64,000 bases of DNA, taken from assembly GCF_003003355.1 (NCBI RefSeq), contig NZ_PVTQ01000010.1, positions 62,001 to 126,000 on the forward strand, read 5' to 3'. This document shows positions 16,632 through 24,455 of the stretch, piece by piece. Positions within the stretch are counted from its first letter, which is position 1, and each line of letters begins with the position of its first letter. The notes below the pieces were generated by a model. The model had not been told where the DNA came from and did no database searches. It saw only the letters and a list, made by a program, of their open reading frames with translations. Origin of the DNA: Donghicola tyrosinivorans (lineage in GTDB: Bacteria; Pseudomonadota; Alphaproteobacteria; Rhodobacterales; Rhodobacteraceae). A program made the position numbers and the translations under genes.

Positions 16632-17357
16632 TTAGATTAGGCGCTGTACGTAGAGCGCCTTGGACGTGTCGTACCAAGTGCGCGAAAATTCGACCGCCTG
16701 CGTGCCTTGGGCCCATGAGAGGCGCTCGATATAGGCGGTGGTGGTGCCAGCGGGTAGGGCAAATTCGGGCGGAGCCCACTCGGGCACCTGACCGATTCCC
16801 ACCCGATCCTCGGCGCGGGTGATCCACAGTTGCAGGGTCTGTTTGTAGGTCAGATAAAGCGAATCCTGCACCTTGTCGCGCGGGATTTGACCGGCGTCCG
16901 CGTCCAGCCAGATTTCCTCAACTGCGATCACCACATCGTCCAGATAGCGCAGACGTCGAAAGCGCGTTCCGTGGTCCGAAGTGCCGTATTTCGGCTGCGC
17001 AGGGTCTTTAGGCAGGTGGTCTACGGACAGGATATCGGCGGTGGGCAGGCCGCCGCCACCCTCGGCCAGTTCAAGGCGGAACATGGAGTAGACGGACTGG
17101 GCCTGACCGCCCGCTTTGACATAGTTTCCCGACCCTTGGCGACGCTCTAGCAGGCCCTTTTCTTCCAGCTTTAACAGGGCTTTACGCAGGGTGCGCACAG
17201 TGGTGCCGTGGGCTTTGGCAAAGTCCCTTTCGGGCGGCAGTTTCTGGCCATCGATCAGGCGTCCCGCCGCGATATCGCGGATCACCAATTCGCAAATCTG
17301 CATGTAGATCGGCAGCGCGTCGGGGCGGTTCGCAGATTTCCTGCTTTTTTCCGGCAT
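16632..17357 (-). CDS. GntR family transcriptional regulator (HutC/UTRA type)
   Basis: A 241-residue GntR regulator. The winged helix is residues 10-80 with the signature KLPPERDFAKAHGTTVRTLR followed by LLKLEEKGLLERRQGSGNYV. The remainder is a UTRA ligand-binding domain, including the conserved RLRYLDDVVIAVEEIWLD stretch and a C-terminal VEFSRTWYDT. UTRA domains bind small sugar-, phosphonate- or acid-like effectors and usually relieve repression. The gene diverges from the monooxygenase operon across 113 bases and is followed by the Gfo/Idh/MocA gene. It is the likely pathway-specific repressor of the whole 15.4-24.2 kb locus. GGAGG precedes the ATG. Confidence 0.92.
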   Translation of the reverse strand: MPEKSRKSANRPDALPIYMQICELVIRDIAAGRLIDGQKLPPERDFAKAHGTTVRTLRKALLKLEEKGLLERRQGSGNYVKAGGQAQSVYSMFRLELAEGGGGLPTADILSVDHLPKDPAQPKYGTSDHGTRFRRLRYLDDVVIAVEEIWLDADAGQIPRDKVQDSLYLTYKQTLQLWITRAEDRVGIGQVPEWAPPEFALPAGTTTAYIERLSWAQGTQAVEFSRTWYDTSKALYVQRLI

Positions 17358-17406
17358 GTTTTCGCCTCCTCCGCGATCCCAGCTTCTGGAAAAAATTGAT
17401 ACACCA

Positions 17407-17420
17407 TTGATCTACATCAA
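17407..17420. promoter_or_regulatory. Perfect FNR/FnrL-type box
   Basis: TTGAT-CTAC-ATCAA matches the FNR/FnrL consensus TTGAT-N4-ATCAA at all ten defined positions. It sits between the divergent GntR gene and the monooxygenase operon, centred 57 bases before the monooxygenase ATG and 56 bases before the GntR ATG. Oxygen control of either promoter is the natural reading. An operator for the local GntR protein that matches by chance is the alternative. Confidence 0.6.
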
Positions 17421-17470
17421 AGACAAAGCTATGCAAGTGGAAAGTTCGGAGGCTTTCTGGGGAGGAAATC

Positions 17471-18625
17471 ATGACGGTCGTACCCGTAACATCTGCCGAT
17501 CTCGATGCGGTCGAGGTGGCTTGGTTCTCGGCGCTTTGCTCGGATGATTATCAGTTCCTCGGGGTGCCGGATGGCGATCTTCGGTCGTCTTGGCAGCATT
17601 GTTCGGACATTGTGAAAACCGCCGAAGGGCAGGGCTTTGGCAACATCCTGTGCCCTTCGTCCTATCAGGTGGGGCAGGACACCCTAAGCTTTGTGGCAGG
17701 CTGCGCCCCGATCACCGAAAGCATCAACCTGCTGGCCGCTGTGCGCTGCGGCGAGATGCAGCCCATCATGCTGGCCCGCACCATCGCGACGCTGGATCAC
17801 ATGCTGCAGGGGCGGCTGACGGTGAACATCATCTCGTCCGATTTTCCGGGAGAGAAGGCGGATAGCTCTTTCCGCTATCAGCGGTCGCGCGAAGTGGTCG
17901 AGATCCTCAAGCAGGCGTGGACGCAGGACCAGATCACCTATCAGGGACAGGTCTATAATTTCGAAGGTCTGACCACCGATCCGGCCAAGCCCTACCAGAA
18001 AAACGGCCCGATGCTGTATTTCGGCGGCTATTCCCCCGATGCGCTGGACCTGTGCGGCCAGCATTGCGACGTCTACCTGATGTGGCCCGAGAAATCCGAG
18101 GATATCGCCGACCGCATGAAGGCCGCCAATGCCGCTGCCGAGAAATACGGGCGCACGCTGGACTATGGCTTTCGTAGCCATGTGATCGTGCGCGACACCG
18201 AGGCCGAGGCCAAAGAATACGCCCGCTACATCGCCAGCAAGCTGGATGATGACTACGGCAAAGCGATCCGTGAACGGGCGCTGGATGCGGGCAGTCTTGG
18301 GGTCAGCCATCAGGCCCGCAACCGCGAACTAGCCGACCTTGAAGGCTATATCGAGCCCAACCTCTGGACCGGCATCGGACGGGCGCGCTCTGGCTGCGGT
18401 GCGGCGATTGTCGGCTCGACCGATCAGGTGCTTTCCAAGCTGGAAGAGCTGCAAAACATGGGCATTCGCGCGTTCGTCCTGTCGGGCTATCCCCATATTG
18501 ATGAGGCCGAGCACTTTGGCACCCGCGTGCTGCCCCAGATGAAAACCTGCCAGCTGAACAGGGTCTGGGACCGCGTGCCTGCGGCTCTGCCGCAGACGCC
18601 CCTTGGCGCAGGAGAGCGCCGCTGA
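17471..18625 (+). CDS. LLM-class flavin-dependent monooxygenase (SsuD/SmoC-like, organosulfonate)
   Basis: A 384-residue luciferase-like monooxygenase close to alkanesulfonate monooxygenase SsuD in length and layout. Features include an N-terminal strand region, LLAAVRCGEMQPIMLARTIA, the segment GRLTVNIISSDFPGEKADSS where SsuD-type enzymes bind flavin phosphate and substrate, and the C-terminal VLSGYPHIDEAEHFGTRVLP. SsuD enzymes use FMNH2 and O2 to cleave C-S bonds, releasing sulfite and an aldehyde. SmoC does this with sulfoquinovose. The next genes, an aldo-keto reductase (overlap of one base) and a flavin reductase, supply exactly the partner activities. GGAGGAAATC precedes the ATG. The substrate is inferred from context; a simple alkanesulfonate or a sulfone is also possible. 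Confidence 0.85.
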   Translation: MTVVPVTSADLDAVEVAWFSALCSDDYQFLGVPDGDLRSSWQHCSDIVKTAEGQGFGNILCPSSYQVGQDTLSFVAGCAPITESINLLAAVRCGEMQPIMLARTIATLDHMLQGRLTVNIISSDFPGEKADSSFRYQRSREVVEILKQAWTQDQITYQGQVYNFEGLTTDPAKPYQKNGPMLYFGGYSPDALDLCGQHCDVYLMWPEKSEDIADRMKAANAAAEKYGRTLDYGFRSHVIVRDTEAEAKEYARYIASKLDDDYGKAIRERALDAGSLGVSHQARNRELADLEGYIEPNLWTGIGRARSGCGAAIVGSTDQVLSKLEELQNMGIRAFVLSGYPHIDEAEHFGTRVLPQMKTCQLNRVWDRVPAALPQTPLGAGERR

Positions 18626-19515
18626 TGGAACGTGTTGCACTGACCGAAGACCTAAGCTTTTCCCGTCTGGTCTATGGGATGTGGCGGATCGGGGATGATC
18701 CCGACACCTCAGCGGCCCATGTCCGCGCCAAGATCGACGCCTGCCTTGATCAAGGCATCACAACACTGGATCAGGCGGATATCTATGGCGATTACACCGC
18801 CGAGGCTGTTTTGGGTCAGGCCCTGAAGGCTGATCCCGCACTGCGTCAGCGGCTGGAGATCGTCACCAAATGCGATATCGTCGCCCCTTGCGGCAAATAC
18901 GCGGATGTGGCCTGCAAGCATTATGACACCTCGGCGGCGCATATTGCAGCCTCGGTGGAAAGCTCGCTGCGGGATTTGGGTACCGATTACATCGATCTTC
19001 TGTTGATCCATCGCCCCGATCCGCTGATGGACCATGACGAGACCGGCGGCGCTTTGGATGCGCTGATCAAGGCGGGCAAAATCCGCGCGGCGGGGGTCTC
19101 GAACTTTCGTCCGTGGGATGTGGAACTGCTGCAAAGCGCCATGACGAACCGACTGGTGACCAACCAGATCGAGGTATCCTTGGCGCGGATTGATCCCTTT
19201 ACTGATGGCGATCTGGCCTTTCATCAGCGCCAGCGCGATGCGGTCATGGCGTGGTCGCCCTTGGGCGGTGGCAGTTTGATGACCTCTGACACGGCGCTGA
19301 CCCGTCTGATGGATGGGATGGCTGCCGATAACGGCGTGGACCGTGCGGCGATTGCGGTGGCCTTCTTGCTGCGGCACCCCGCGAAAATCCTGCCGGTGCT
19401 GGGGACCAATTCACTTAGCCGGATCGCCAGCATTTCGGACGCCTGCAAGGTCAAGCTGACCCGCGTGCAGTGGTTCCAACTGTATGAGGCGGCCTTGGGC
19501 CGTGAGGTGGCATGA
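18625..19515 (+). CDS. Aldo-keto reductase (SmoB-like candidate)
   Basis: A 296-residue cytoplasmic aldo-keto reductase with the (beta/alpha)8 fold. The catalytic tetrad regions are visible: Asp/Tyr in DQADIYGDYTAE, Lys in IVTKCDIV and His in LLLIHRPDPL. The C-terminal NADP-binding motif appears as KILPVLGTNSLSRI. By overall pattern it resembles the YdhF group. The gene overlaps both the monooxygenase stop and the flavin reductase start, so the three are translationally coupled. In sulfoquinovose oxidation, SmoB reduces the 6-aldehyde formed by SmoC to glucose; the same role is inferred here. Confidence 0.88.
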   Translation: MERVALTEDLSFSRLVYGMWRIGDDPDTSAAHVRAKIDACLDQGITTLDQADIYGDYTAEAVLGQALKADPALRQRLEIVTKCDIVAPCGKYADVACKHYDTSAAHIAASVESSLRDLGTDYIDLLLIHRPDPLMDHDETGGALDALIKAGKIRAAGVSNFRPWDVELLQSAMTNRLVTNQIEVSLARIDPFTDGDLAFHQRQRDAVMAWSPLGGGSLMTSDTALTRLMDGMAADNGVDRAAIAVAFLLRHPAKILPVLGTNSLSRIASISDACKVKLTRVQWFQLYEAALGREVA

Positions 19516-20009
19516 TGCTGCAAAGTTTCGTGCCAGAGCCAAGCAATGGCCGCGCCCTGCGCGATGCCTTTGGTCTCTTTGCAACTGGCGTCACGATTGT
19601 CACCACCAGCGGGCCCGAGGGGTGCGTTGCGATCACGGCCAACAGTTTCTCATCGGTCTCGATGGACCCGCCTTTGGTCCTGTGGTCGCCTGCCCGCGCC
19701 TCGCGCCGCTATCCCCTGTTTGCAGGGGCCGAGCATTACGCGATCCACGTTCTGGCCGCTGATCAGCAGGATCTGGCGTGGGCAGTGGCCAAGGATGCGG
19801 GCGCTTTGCTGGGAACCCAACTGGATCAGAATGCCGAAGGGGTGCCGGTGCTGCCCGCCTGCCTTGCCCGTTTTGATTGTCGCCGCCACGCGGTTCATGA
19901 AGCGGGCGATCACGCGATCATTGTCGGCGAAGTGTTACAAGCTACGATGCAATATGGAGACCCGTTGGCTTTCTTTGGCGGGCGCGTTGCGAGGATCGAT
20001 TTGAATTGA
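19512..20009 (+). CDS. Flavin reductase family protein (SmoA/SsuE-type partner)
   Basis: A 165-residue flavin reductase of the HpaC/NTAB (DIM6) type. The N-terminal LRDAFGLFATGVTIVTTSGP and the following CVAITANSFSSVSMDPPLV, SRRYPLFAGAEHYAIHVLA and HAIIVGEV segments are signatures of the family. It would reduce FMN with NAD(P)H and hand FMNH2 to the LLM monooxygenase encoded two genes upstream. The start overlaps the aldo-keto reductase stop (ATGA). The transporter genes begin 55 bases later. Confidence 0.9.
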   Translation: MMLQSFVPEPSNGRALRDAFGLFATGVTIVTTSGPEGCVAITANSFSSVSMDPPLVLWSPARASRRYPLFAGAEHYAIHVLAADQQDLAWAVAKDAGALLGTQLDQNAEGVPVLPACLARFDCRRHAVHEAGDHAIIVGEVLQATMQYGDPLAFFGGRVARIDLN

Positions 20010-20063
20010 CCACAGCAGTGCGCCTTTGGAGGAGGGCGCGTTGTTCAGTGGTGGGAGGAATGA

Positions 20064-20651
20064 ATGGTGCTATTCGACGGGCTGCTTCGGCTGCTGTCAG
20101 GGATCAATGACCGTCTGTTGATGGTCGGTCGCGGGATCGGCATCTTTGCCGTTGCGGTGATGGTTGCGGTCACGCTGTTGCAGGTCTTCTGCCGCTATGT
20201 GTTGGGAAATGCCCTGCCGTGGCCCGATGAGGCCGCGCGGTTCTGCATGCTGTGGATGACCGGCCTGATGGCCCCCACCGCATTCCGCCGTGGCGGGTTC
20301 GTGGCGATTGACGTGCTGCCATCGATGATGCCGCGCCGCGTGGCCAGTTTGCTGAACCTTGTGCTGCTGATGGTCAGTCTGGCGGTGCTGGTTGTCGCTG
20401 TACAGATCGGCTGGAAAGAGGTCACGGGCCTTGGCGGGCGTTTTGCCTCGGCCTCTCTTTACATCCCGACGGCGCTGGATTTCAGCGCATGGTATCGGGT
20501 GCCGCGCAGCTGGATGATGGCCTCGATCTTTGTTGGGGTGGTTCTACTGATCCTTGTGAATATTGAACTGATCCTGCGCAACCTGTTCCAACTGACCTCT
20601 GACCGCGATCTGCCGCCCATCGATATGGGCCAGACCCAAGGGGCCGAATAA
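20064..20651 (+). CDS. dctQ: TRAP transporter small permease (DctQ-type)
   Basis: A 195-residue DctQ subunit with four predicted transmembrane segments; the LLQVFCRYVLGNALPWPDEAA motif and the following RFCMLWMTGLMAP are characteristic. It joins the large permease and the binding protein encoded next to form a Na+-dependent secondary importer of an organic acid or a similar anionic molecule. The start follows GGGAGGAA. Its stop lies immediately before the DctM start, as usual. Placement straight after the monooxygenase trio suggests that it imports the sulfonate substrate. Confidence 0.9.
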   Translation: MVLFDGLLRLLSGINDRLLMVGRGIGIFAVAVMVAVTLLQVFCRYVLGNALPWPDEAARFCMLWMTGLMAPTAFRRGGFVAIDVLPSMMPRRVASLLNLVLLMVSLAVLVVAVQIGWKEVTGLGGRFASASLYIPTALDFSAWYRVPRSWMMASIFVGVVLLILVNIELILRNLFQLTSDRDLPPIDMGQTQGAE

Positions 20652-20652
20652 G

Positions 20653-21942
20653 ATGCTGATCTGGTTCCTGCCCCTGTTTCTTGTGTTCCTGATGATCGGC
20701 TTGCCGGTCTTTTTCGGCCTACTGGCCGCGCCCGGTATTCTGCTGCTGCTGAACGGGCAAGAGCGTGACCTGACGCTGCTGTATCGCAATCTTTACAATG
20801 GCATGGACAGTTTCCCGCTGATGGCGATCCCGTTCTTCATGCTGGCGGGCGAGATTATGAACCGCGGCGGTATCACCCATCGGTTGGTCGAGTTCAGTCA
20901 GGCCTTCATGGGGCACCTTCGCGGCGGTCTGGCTCATGTGAATGTGCTGTCCTCGATGCTGTTTGCGGGGCTGTCGGGCTCGGCTGTGGCGGATACCTCG
21001 GCGCTGGGGTCCATGCTGATCCCCGCAATGGAGAAACAGGGCTACACCCGCAAGTTCGCCGCAGCGATCACTGCGGCCAGTTCGGTCATCGGGCCGATCA
21101 TTCCGCCCTCGGGCATCATGATCATCTACGCCTATGTGATGGGTGAAAGCGTGGCCGCCTTGTTCTTGGCCGGTCTGGTGCCGGGTGTGATGGTGGGCGT
21201 TGGTCTGATGCTGCTGATCAAGGTCATGGCTGATCGCTACGATTTCCCCGTTGCCTCGCGCAAATACTCTTGGGGCGAGCGGGGGCAGGCCAGCCTGAAG
21301 GCCTTCTTTCCGCTAATGACCCCCGTCATCATCCTTGGCGGCATTCTGGGCGGCGTCTTCACCCCGACCGAGGCCGCAGCCGTCGCCGTGGCCTATGCGC
21401 TTATCATCAGCCTTTTCGTTCTGCGCAGCCTGCGGGTATCGGAACTGCCCGAAGTGCTTGGCAAGGCGGGGCTGACCTCGGCGGTGGTGCTGTTGCTGGT
21501 GGGTGCGGCCATGTCGTTCAAGACGGTGGTGTCCCTGTCGCACGCGCCGCAGATGATGGCCGATTACATCCTGACCCTGACCCAGAACCCGCTGATCCTG
21601 CTGTTCCTGATCAACCTGCTCTTGTTCGTCGTGGGCATGTTTCTGGACGCAGGCCCTGCGATCATCATCTTGGGGCCGATTCTGGGGCCGGTGTTCATTG
21701 GCATGGGCGTGGATTCCGTCCACTTCGCCATCATCATGTGTGTAAACCTGACCGTCGGCCTCGCAACGCCGCCCATGGGGCTGGTGCTGTTCGTGGCCTC
21801 TGCCGTGTCCGGTGAAAGGGTCACAACCATCGCAAAGGCCATTCTTCCATTCCTCGCGGTCGAGATCGTGGTGATCTTTCTGATCACCTATTTCCCCGCG
21901 CTGTCCATGACGATCCCCCGTTTGACGGGCTTCGCGAATTAA
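20653..21942 (+). CDS. dctM: TRAP transporter large permease (DctM-type)
   Basis: A 429-residue DctM subunit of standard length with about 12 hydrophobic segments. Signature stretches are GLSGSAVADTSALGSMLIPAM, VIGPIIPPSGIMIIYAYV and the C-terminal NLTVGLATPPMGLVLFVASA. It forms the ion-coupled translocation path of the TRAP system. It starts one base after the dctQ stop and is followed after 29 bases by the dctP gene. Confidence 0.95.
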   Translation: MLIWFLPLFLVFLMIGLPVFFGLLAAPGILLLLNGQERDLTLLYRNLYNGMDSFPLMAIPFFMLAGEIMNRGGITHRLVEFSQAFMGHLRGGLAHVNVLSSMLFAGLSGSAVADTSALGSMLIPAMEKQGYTRKFAAAITAASSVIGPIIPPSGIMIIYAYVMGESVAALFLAGLVPGVMVGVGLMLLIKVMADRYDFPVASRKYSWGERGQASLKAFFPLMTPVIILGGILGGVFTPTEAAAVAVAYALIISLFVLRSLRVSELPEVLGKAGLTSAVVLLLVGAAMSFKTVVSLSHAPQMMADYILTLTQNPLILLFLINLLLFVVGMFLDAGPAIIILGPILGPVFIGMGVDSVHFAIIMCVNLTVGLATPPMGLVLFVASAVSGERVTTIAKAILPFLAVEIVVIFLITYFPALSMTIPRLTGFAN

Positions 21943-21971
21943 GACCAATCCAGAGTATTAGGGAGGATAAT

Positions 21972-23030
21972 ATGCTCGGGAAAGCCAAGACATTAGCGGC
22001 AACGCTACTGATGACGGCGGCACTTGCCGTCCCCGCAATGGCGCAGGACTATACCATCCGCGCCGTCGCCAACTCAAATGAAAACGATGAGGATTATGAC
22101 GGCCTTGAGGTCTTTAAATCCTATGTCGAAAGCGCCTCGAACGGGGCCATCGCCGTTGAGATCTACATGGGCACGCAGCTGTGTTCCAACGGGGCCGAGT
22201 GTCTTCAGGGCGTGGCCGATGGCTCGATCGACGTCTATATCTCGACCTCGGGCGGCGCGGCGGGTCTGTTCCCCTATGTTCAGGTTCTGGACCTGCCTTA
22301 CGTGATGCAGGATGACCGCATTGCGGAAATGGTCCTGTCGGGCGATTTCACCCGCACCATGCGTGATATGGCGCTGGAGGATTCCGGCGGCGCGATCCGT
22401 CTGATGACCATCGGTAACACCGGCGGCTGGCGCAACTTTGCCAACACCAAAAAGCGCGTGCAGGCCCCCGCCGATCTGGAAGGCATGAAGATGCGCACCG
22501 TGGTTGCCGACCTGCCGCAGGAACTGGTCCGCGCCTTGGGCGCTGCGCCCACCCCGATCCCGTGGCCCGAACTGTTCACCTCGCTGCAGACCGGCGTGGT
22601 CGAGGGCACCAAGAATGGTATCACCGACATCATGTCGATGAAGTTCCCCGAAGCGGGTCTGCAATATGTCACGCTGGACGGTCACGCCTACATGGGCGCT
22701 CTGTGGTGGATGTCGAACGAAAAGTTCATGGCCCTGCCCGAGGATGCCCGCCGCGTGGTGGTCGATGGCTTCTATGCGCTGCAACAGGCCACTTTTGCCT
22801 CGCCCAAGCGCAAGTCGATCCCTGCGTATAAGGACTTTGTCGCGGGTGGCGGTGATCTCTATGTGCCGACACCGGAAGAAAAGCAGGCCTTCGCCGATGC
22901 GGTTCAGCCCGTCTACGAATGGTTCGGTGCCAATGTGACCGGCGGCGAGAAAATCTTTGCCGCCCTGCAAACCGCCGTGGCCGAGGCCACTGCCGAACTG
23001 GAAGCAGATCGCGCCCGCGATATCCAGTAA
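21972..23030 (+). CDS. dctP: TRAP transporter substrate-binding protein (DctP-type)
   Basis: A 352-residue periplasmic DctP-family protein with a clear signal peptide (MLGKAKTLAATLLMTAALAV, cleavage after AMA). The motif GGWRNFANTKKRVQAPADLE, with the conserved Arg that usually salt-bridges a ligand anionic group, and the segment LEGMKMRTVV are typical. The ligand is probably anionic. It could be a sulfonate, given the linked genes, but a carboxylate cannot be excluded. GGGAGG precedes the ATG. Two strong hairpins follow the stop, so this is the end of the main transcript or a step-down point before yeiH. Confidence 0.93.
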   Translation: MLGKAKTLAATLLMTAALAVPAMAQDYTIRAVANSNENDEDYDGLEVFKSYVESASNGAIAVEIYMGTQLCSNGAECLQGVADGSIDVYISTSGGAAGLFPYVQVLDLPYVMQDDRIAEMVLSGDFTRTMRDMALEDSGGAIRLMTIGNTGGWRNFANTKKRVQAPADLEGMKMRTVVADLPQELVRALGAAPTPIPWPELFTSLQTGVVEGTKNGITDIMSMKFPEAGLQYVTLDGHAYMGALWWMSNEKFMALPEDARRVVVDGFYALQQATFASPKRKSIPAYKDFVAGGGDLYVPTPEEKQAFADAVQPVYEWFGANVTGGEKIFAALQTAVAEATAELEADRARDIQ

Positions 23031-23037
23031 TTGCCCT

Positions 23038-23068
23038 AAGGCGCGCCGTCGTTGGGGTGGCGCGCCTT
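23038..23068. terminator. Strong hairpin after dctP
   Basis: Inverted repeat AAGGCGCGCC (23038-23047) and GGCGCGCCTT (23059-23068) with an 11-base loop lies eight bases after the dctP stop and is followed by TTTCCCTT. It probably terminates most transcripts or protects the upstream mRNA end. Confidence 0.65.
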
Positions 23069-23070
23069 TC

Positions 23071-23109
23071 CCTTGGTCCGATCGCCCTCGCGGCGGCATC
23101 GGACCAAGG
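23071..23109. terminator. Second tandem hairpin before yeiH
   Basis: A perfect 12-bp stem CCTTGGTCCGAT (23071-23082) and ATCGGACCAAGG (23098-23109) follows only two bases after the first hairpin. It ends 20 bases before the yeiH ATG and could affect translation or transcription of that gene. No T-tract follows. Confidence 0.5.
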
Positions 23110-23129
23110 CCAACTTCCTAGGACATTTC

Positions 23130-24155
23130 ATGAGCGCCCTTCTCTCAGCCCTCTATAACCCGCGCGATGTGGTCGCGCAGGCCAAAATCCTTGCGCCCGG
23201 TGCGGGCTTTGTCATGGTTCTGGCGATGGCAGCCCAGTTCCTGTCGAACCATTACGGCGCGCCGGTGATGCTGATGGCGATCCTGCTTGGCATCCCGTTC
23301 CACTTTCTGTCCGAGCATGAAAACATCGGCCCCGGTGTCGGTTTCGCCGCCAAGGGGATGCTGCGGATCGGGGTGGCGCTGCTGGGGCTGCGGGTCTCGG
23401 TTGATATGGTGCGGCAGATCGGCTGGGGGTTCGTGCTGGTGATCGGGGTCTGCGTGGCGATGACCATTCTGGCCTCGGTCCTGTTGTCGCGGTTTGTGGG
23501 CAAGGATCGCGCCTTCGGGTTTCTGACCGGCGGGTCGGTGGCGATTTGCGGAGCGTCTGCGGCGATGGCGATCTCGTCGATCCTGCCGGACCGCGACACG
23601 GCCGAGCGTGATCTATCCTTCACCGTGATCTCTGTCACGGCCTTCTCGACCCTTGCGATGATCGTCTACCCGATCATCGCCGAAGGGCTGGGGCTGGATG
23701 TGCATATGACTGGCCTGTTCCTTGGCGGGACAATCCATGACGTGGCCCAAGTGGTGGGTGCGGGCTATTCCGTGTCCGAGGAAACCGGCGATGTGGCCAC
23801 CGTGGTCAAGCTGATCCGCGTCACGATGCTGGCGCCAGTGGTGCTGATCGGTGCGCTGGTGATGCGCCGTCAGGTAGCCTCATCAGGCAAGCGCCCGCCC
23901 TTGCTGCCCGGCTTTGTGGCGGCCTTTCTGGTGCTGGCAGCGTTGAACTCGTTCCATTTGGTGCCCCAGATGGTGACCGAGGTCACATCCACCCTGTCCC
24001 GCGCCTTGCTGGTCACAGCGGTGGCGGCGGTGGGCATGAAAACCTCGATCGCGAAGTTGGCAGATGTGGGCGGCACGGCCATCGCGATGATCGCCGTGCA
24101 GACTGTCGCATTGGCCGCGATGGTGCTGGTGCCGCTGCTGTACGGGCTAGTCTAG
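23130..24155 (+). CDS. YeiH-family putative sulfate/sulfite exporter
   Basis: A 341-residue membrane protein of the YeiH (PSE, putative sulfate exporter) family with about ten hydrophobic segments. Family-typical stretches are FAAKGMLRIGVALLGLRVS, FLTGGSVAICGASAAMAISS, TAFSTLAMIVYP and GTIHDVAQVVGAGYS. Members occur with sulfonate-degradation genes, where they are thought to expel sulfite or sulfate released by desulfonation. The ATG at 23130 follows AGGACA; longer upstream codons run through the hairpin region and are not coding. Its presence behind an SsuD-like monooxygenase and a TRAP system strongly supports a C-S cleavage pathway. The 3' end overlaps the convergent AtuA-related gene by nine bases. 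Confidence 0.9.
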   Translation: MSALLSALYNPRDVVAQAKILAPGAGFVMVLAMAAQFLSNHYGAPVMLMAILLGIPFHFLSEHENIGPGVGFAAKGMLRIGVALLGLRVSVDMVRQIGWGFVLVIGVCVAMTILASVLLSRFVGKDRAFGFLTGGSVAICGASAAMAISSILPDRDTAERDLSFTVISVTAFSTLAMIVYPIIAEGLGLDVHMTGLFLGGTIHDVAQVVGAGYSVSEETGDVATVVKLIRVTMLAPVVLIGALVMRRQVASSGKRPPLLPGFVAAFLVLAALNSFHLVPQMVTEVTSTLSRALLVTAVAAVGMKTSIAKLADVGGTAIAMIAVQTVALAAMVLVPLLYGLV

Positions 24156-24455
24156 GTCAGGCAAGGGCATGTCCAGCAGGACCGAGGACAGGCATTTCCC
24201 GTGGGCATCCAATGCCAGTGATCGGGTCACGCCCCCCGCCAAAGCCCCGCGAATAACGAAATTCATCGCCCCCAGTTGCGGCAGGACATAGCGCGTCACG
24301 GCCCCAACCGGTTGACCCAGATGGGCAGCGACGCGGGCTGTGGTCACCGCCTGAAGCAGGCGGTCGAAATCCTGCGCCCGATAGGCGATGACCGAGATAT
24401 TGGAGGTATCGCCCTTATCGCCGGTGCGGCCGTGGGCAAGGTCATGCAGCTTCAT
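24147..24455 (-). CDS. AtuA-related small protein (C-terminal ferredoxin-fold-like domain)
   Basis: A 102-residue protein that corresponds to the C-terminal domain found fused in longer AtuA proteins. The start MKLHDLAHGRTGDKGDTSNI is strongly characteristic, with the GDKGD motif. The middle VTRYVLPQLGAMNFVIRGAL also matches. It overlaps the upstream AtuA gene by 14 bases, so the two are co-translated and probably form one complex. Function is unknown; AtuA in Pseudomonas belongs to the citronellol/geraniol (acyclic terpene) route, but the homologues are far more widespread than that pathway. Confidence 0.82.
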   Translation of the reverse strand: MKLHDLAHGRTGDKGDTSNISVIAYRAQDFDRLLQAVTTARVAAHLGQPVGAVTRYVLPQLGAMNFVIRGALAGGVTRSLALDAHGKCLSSVLLDMPLPDLD

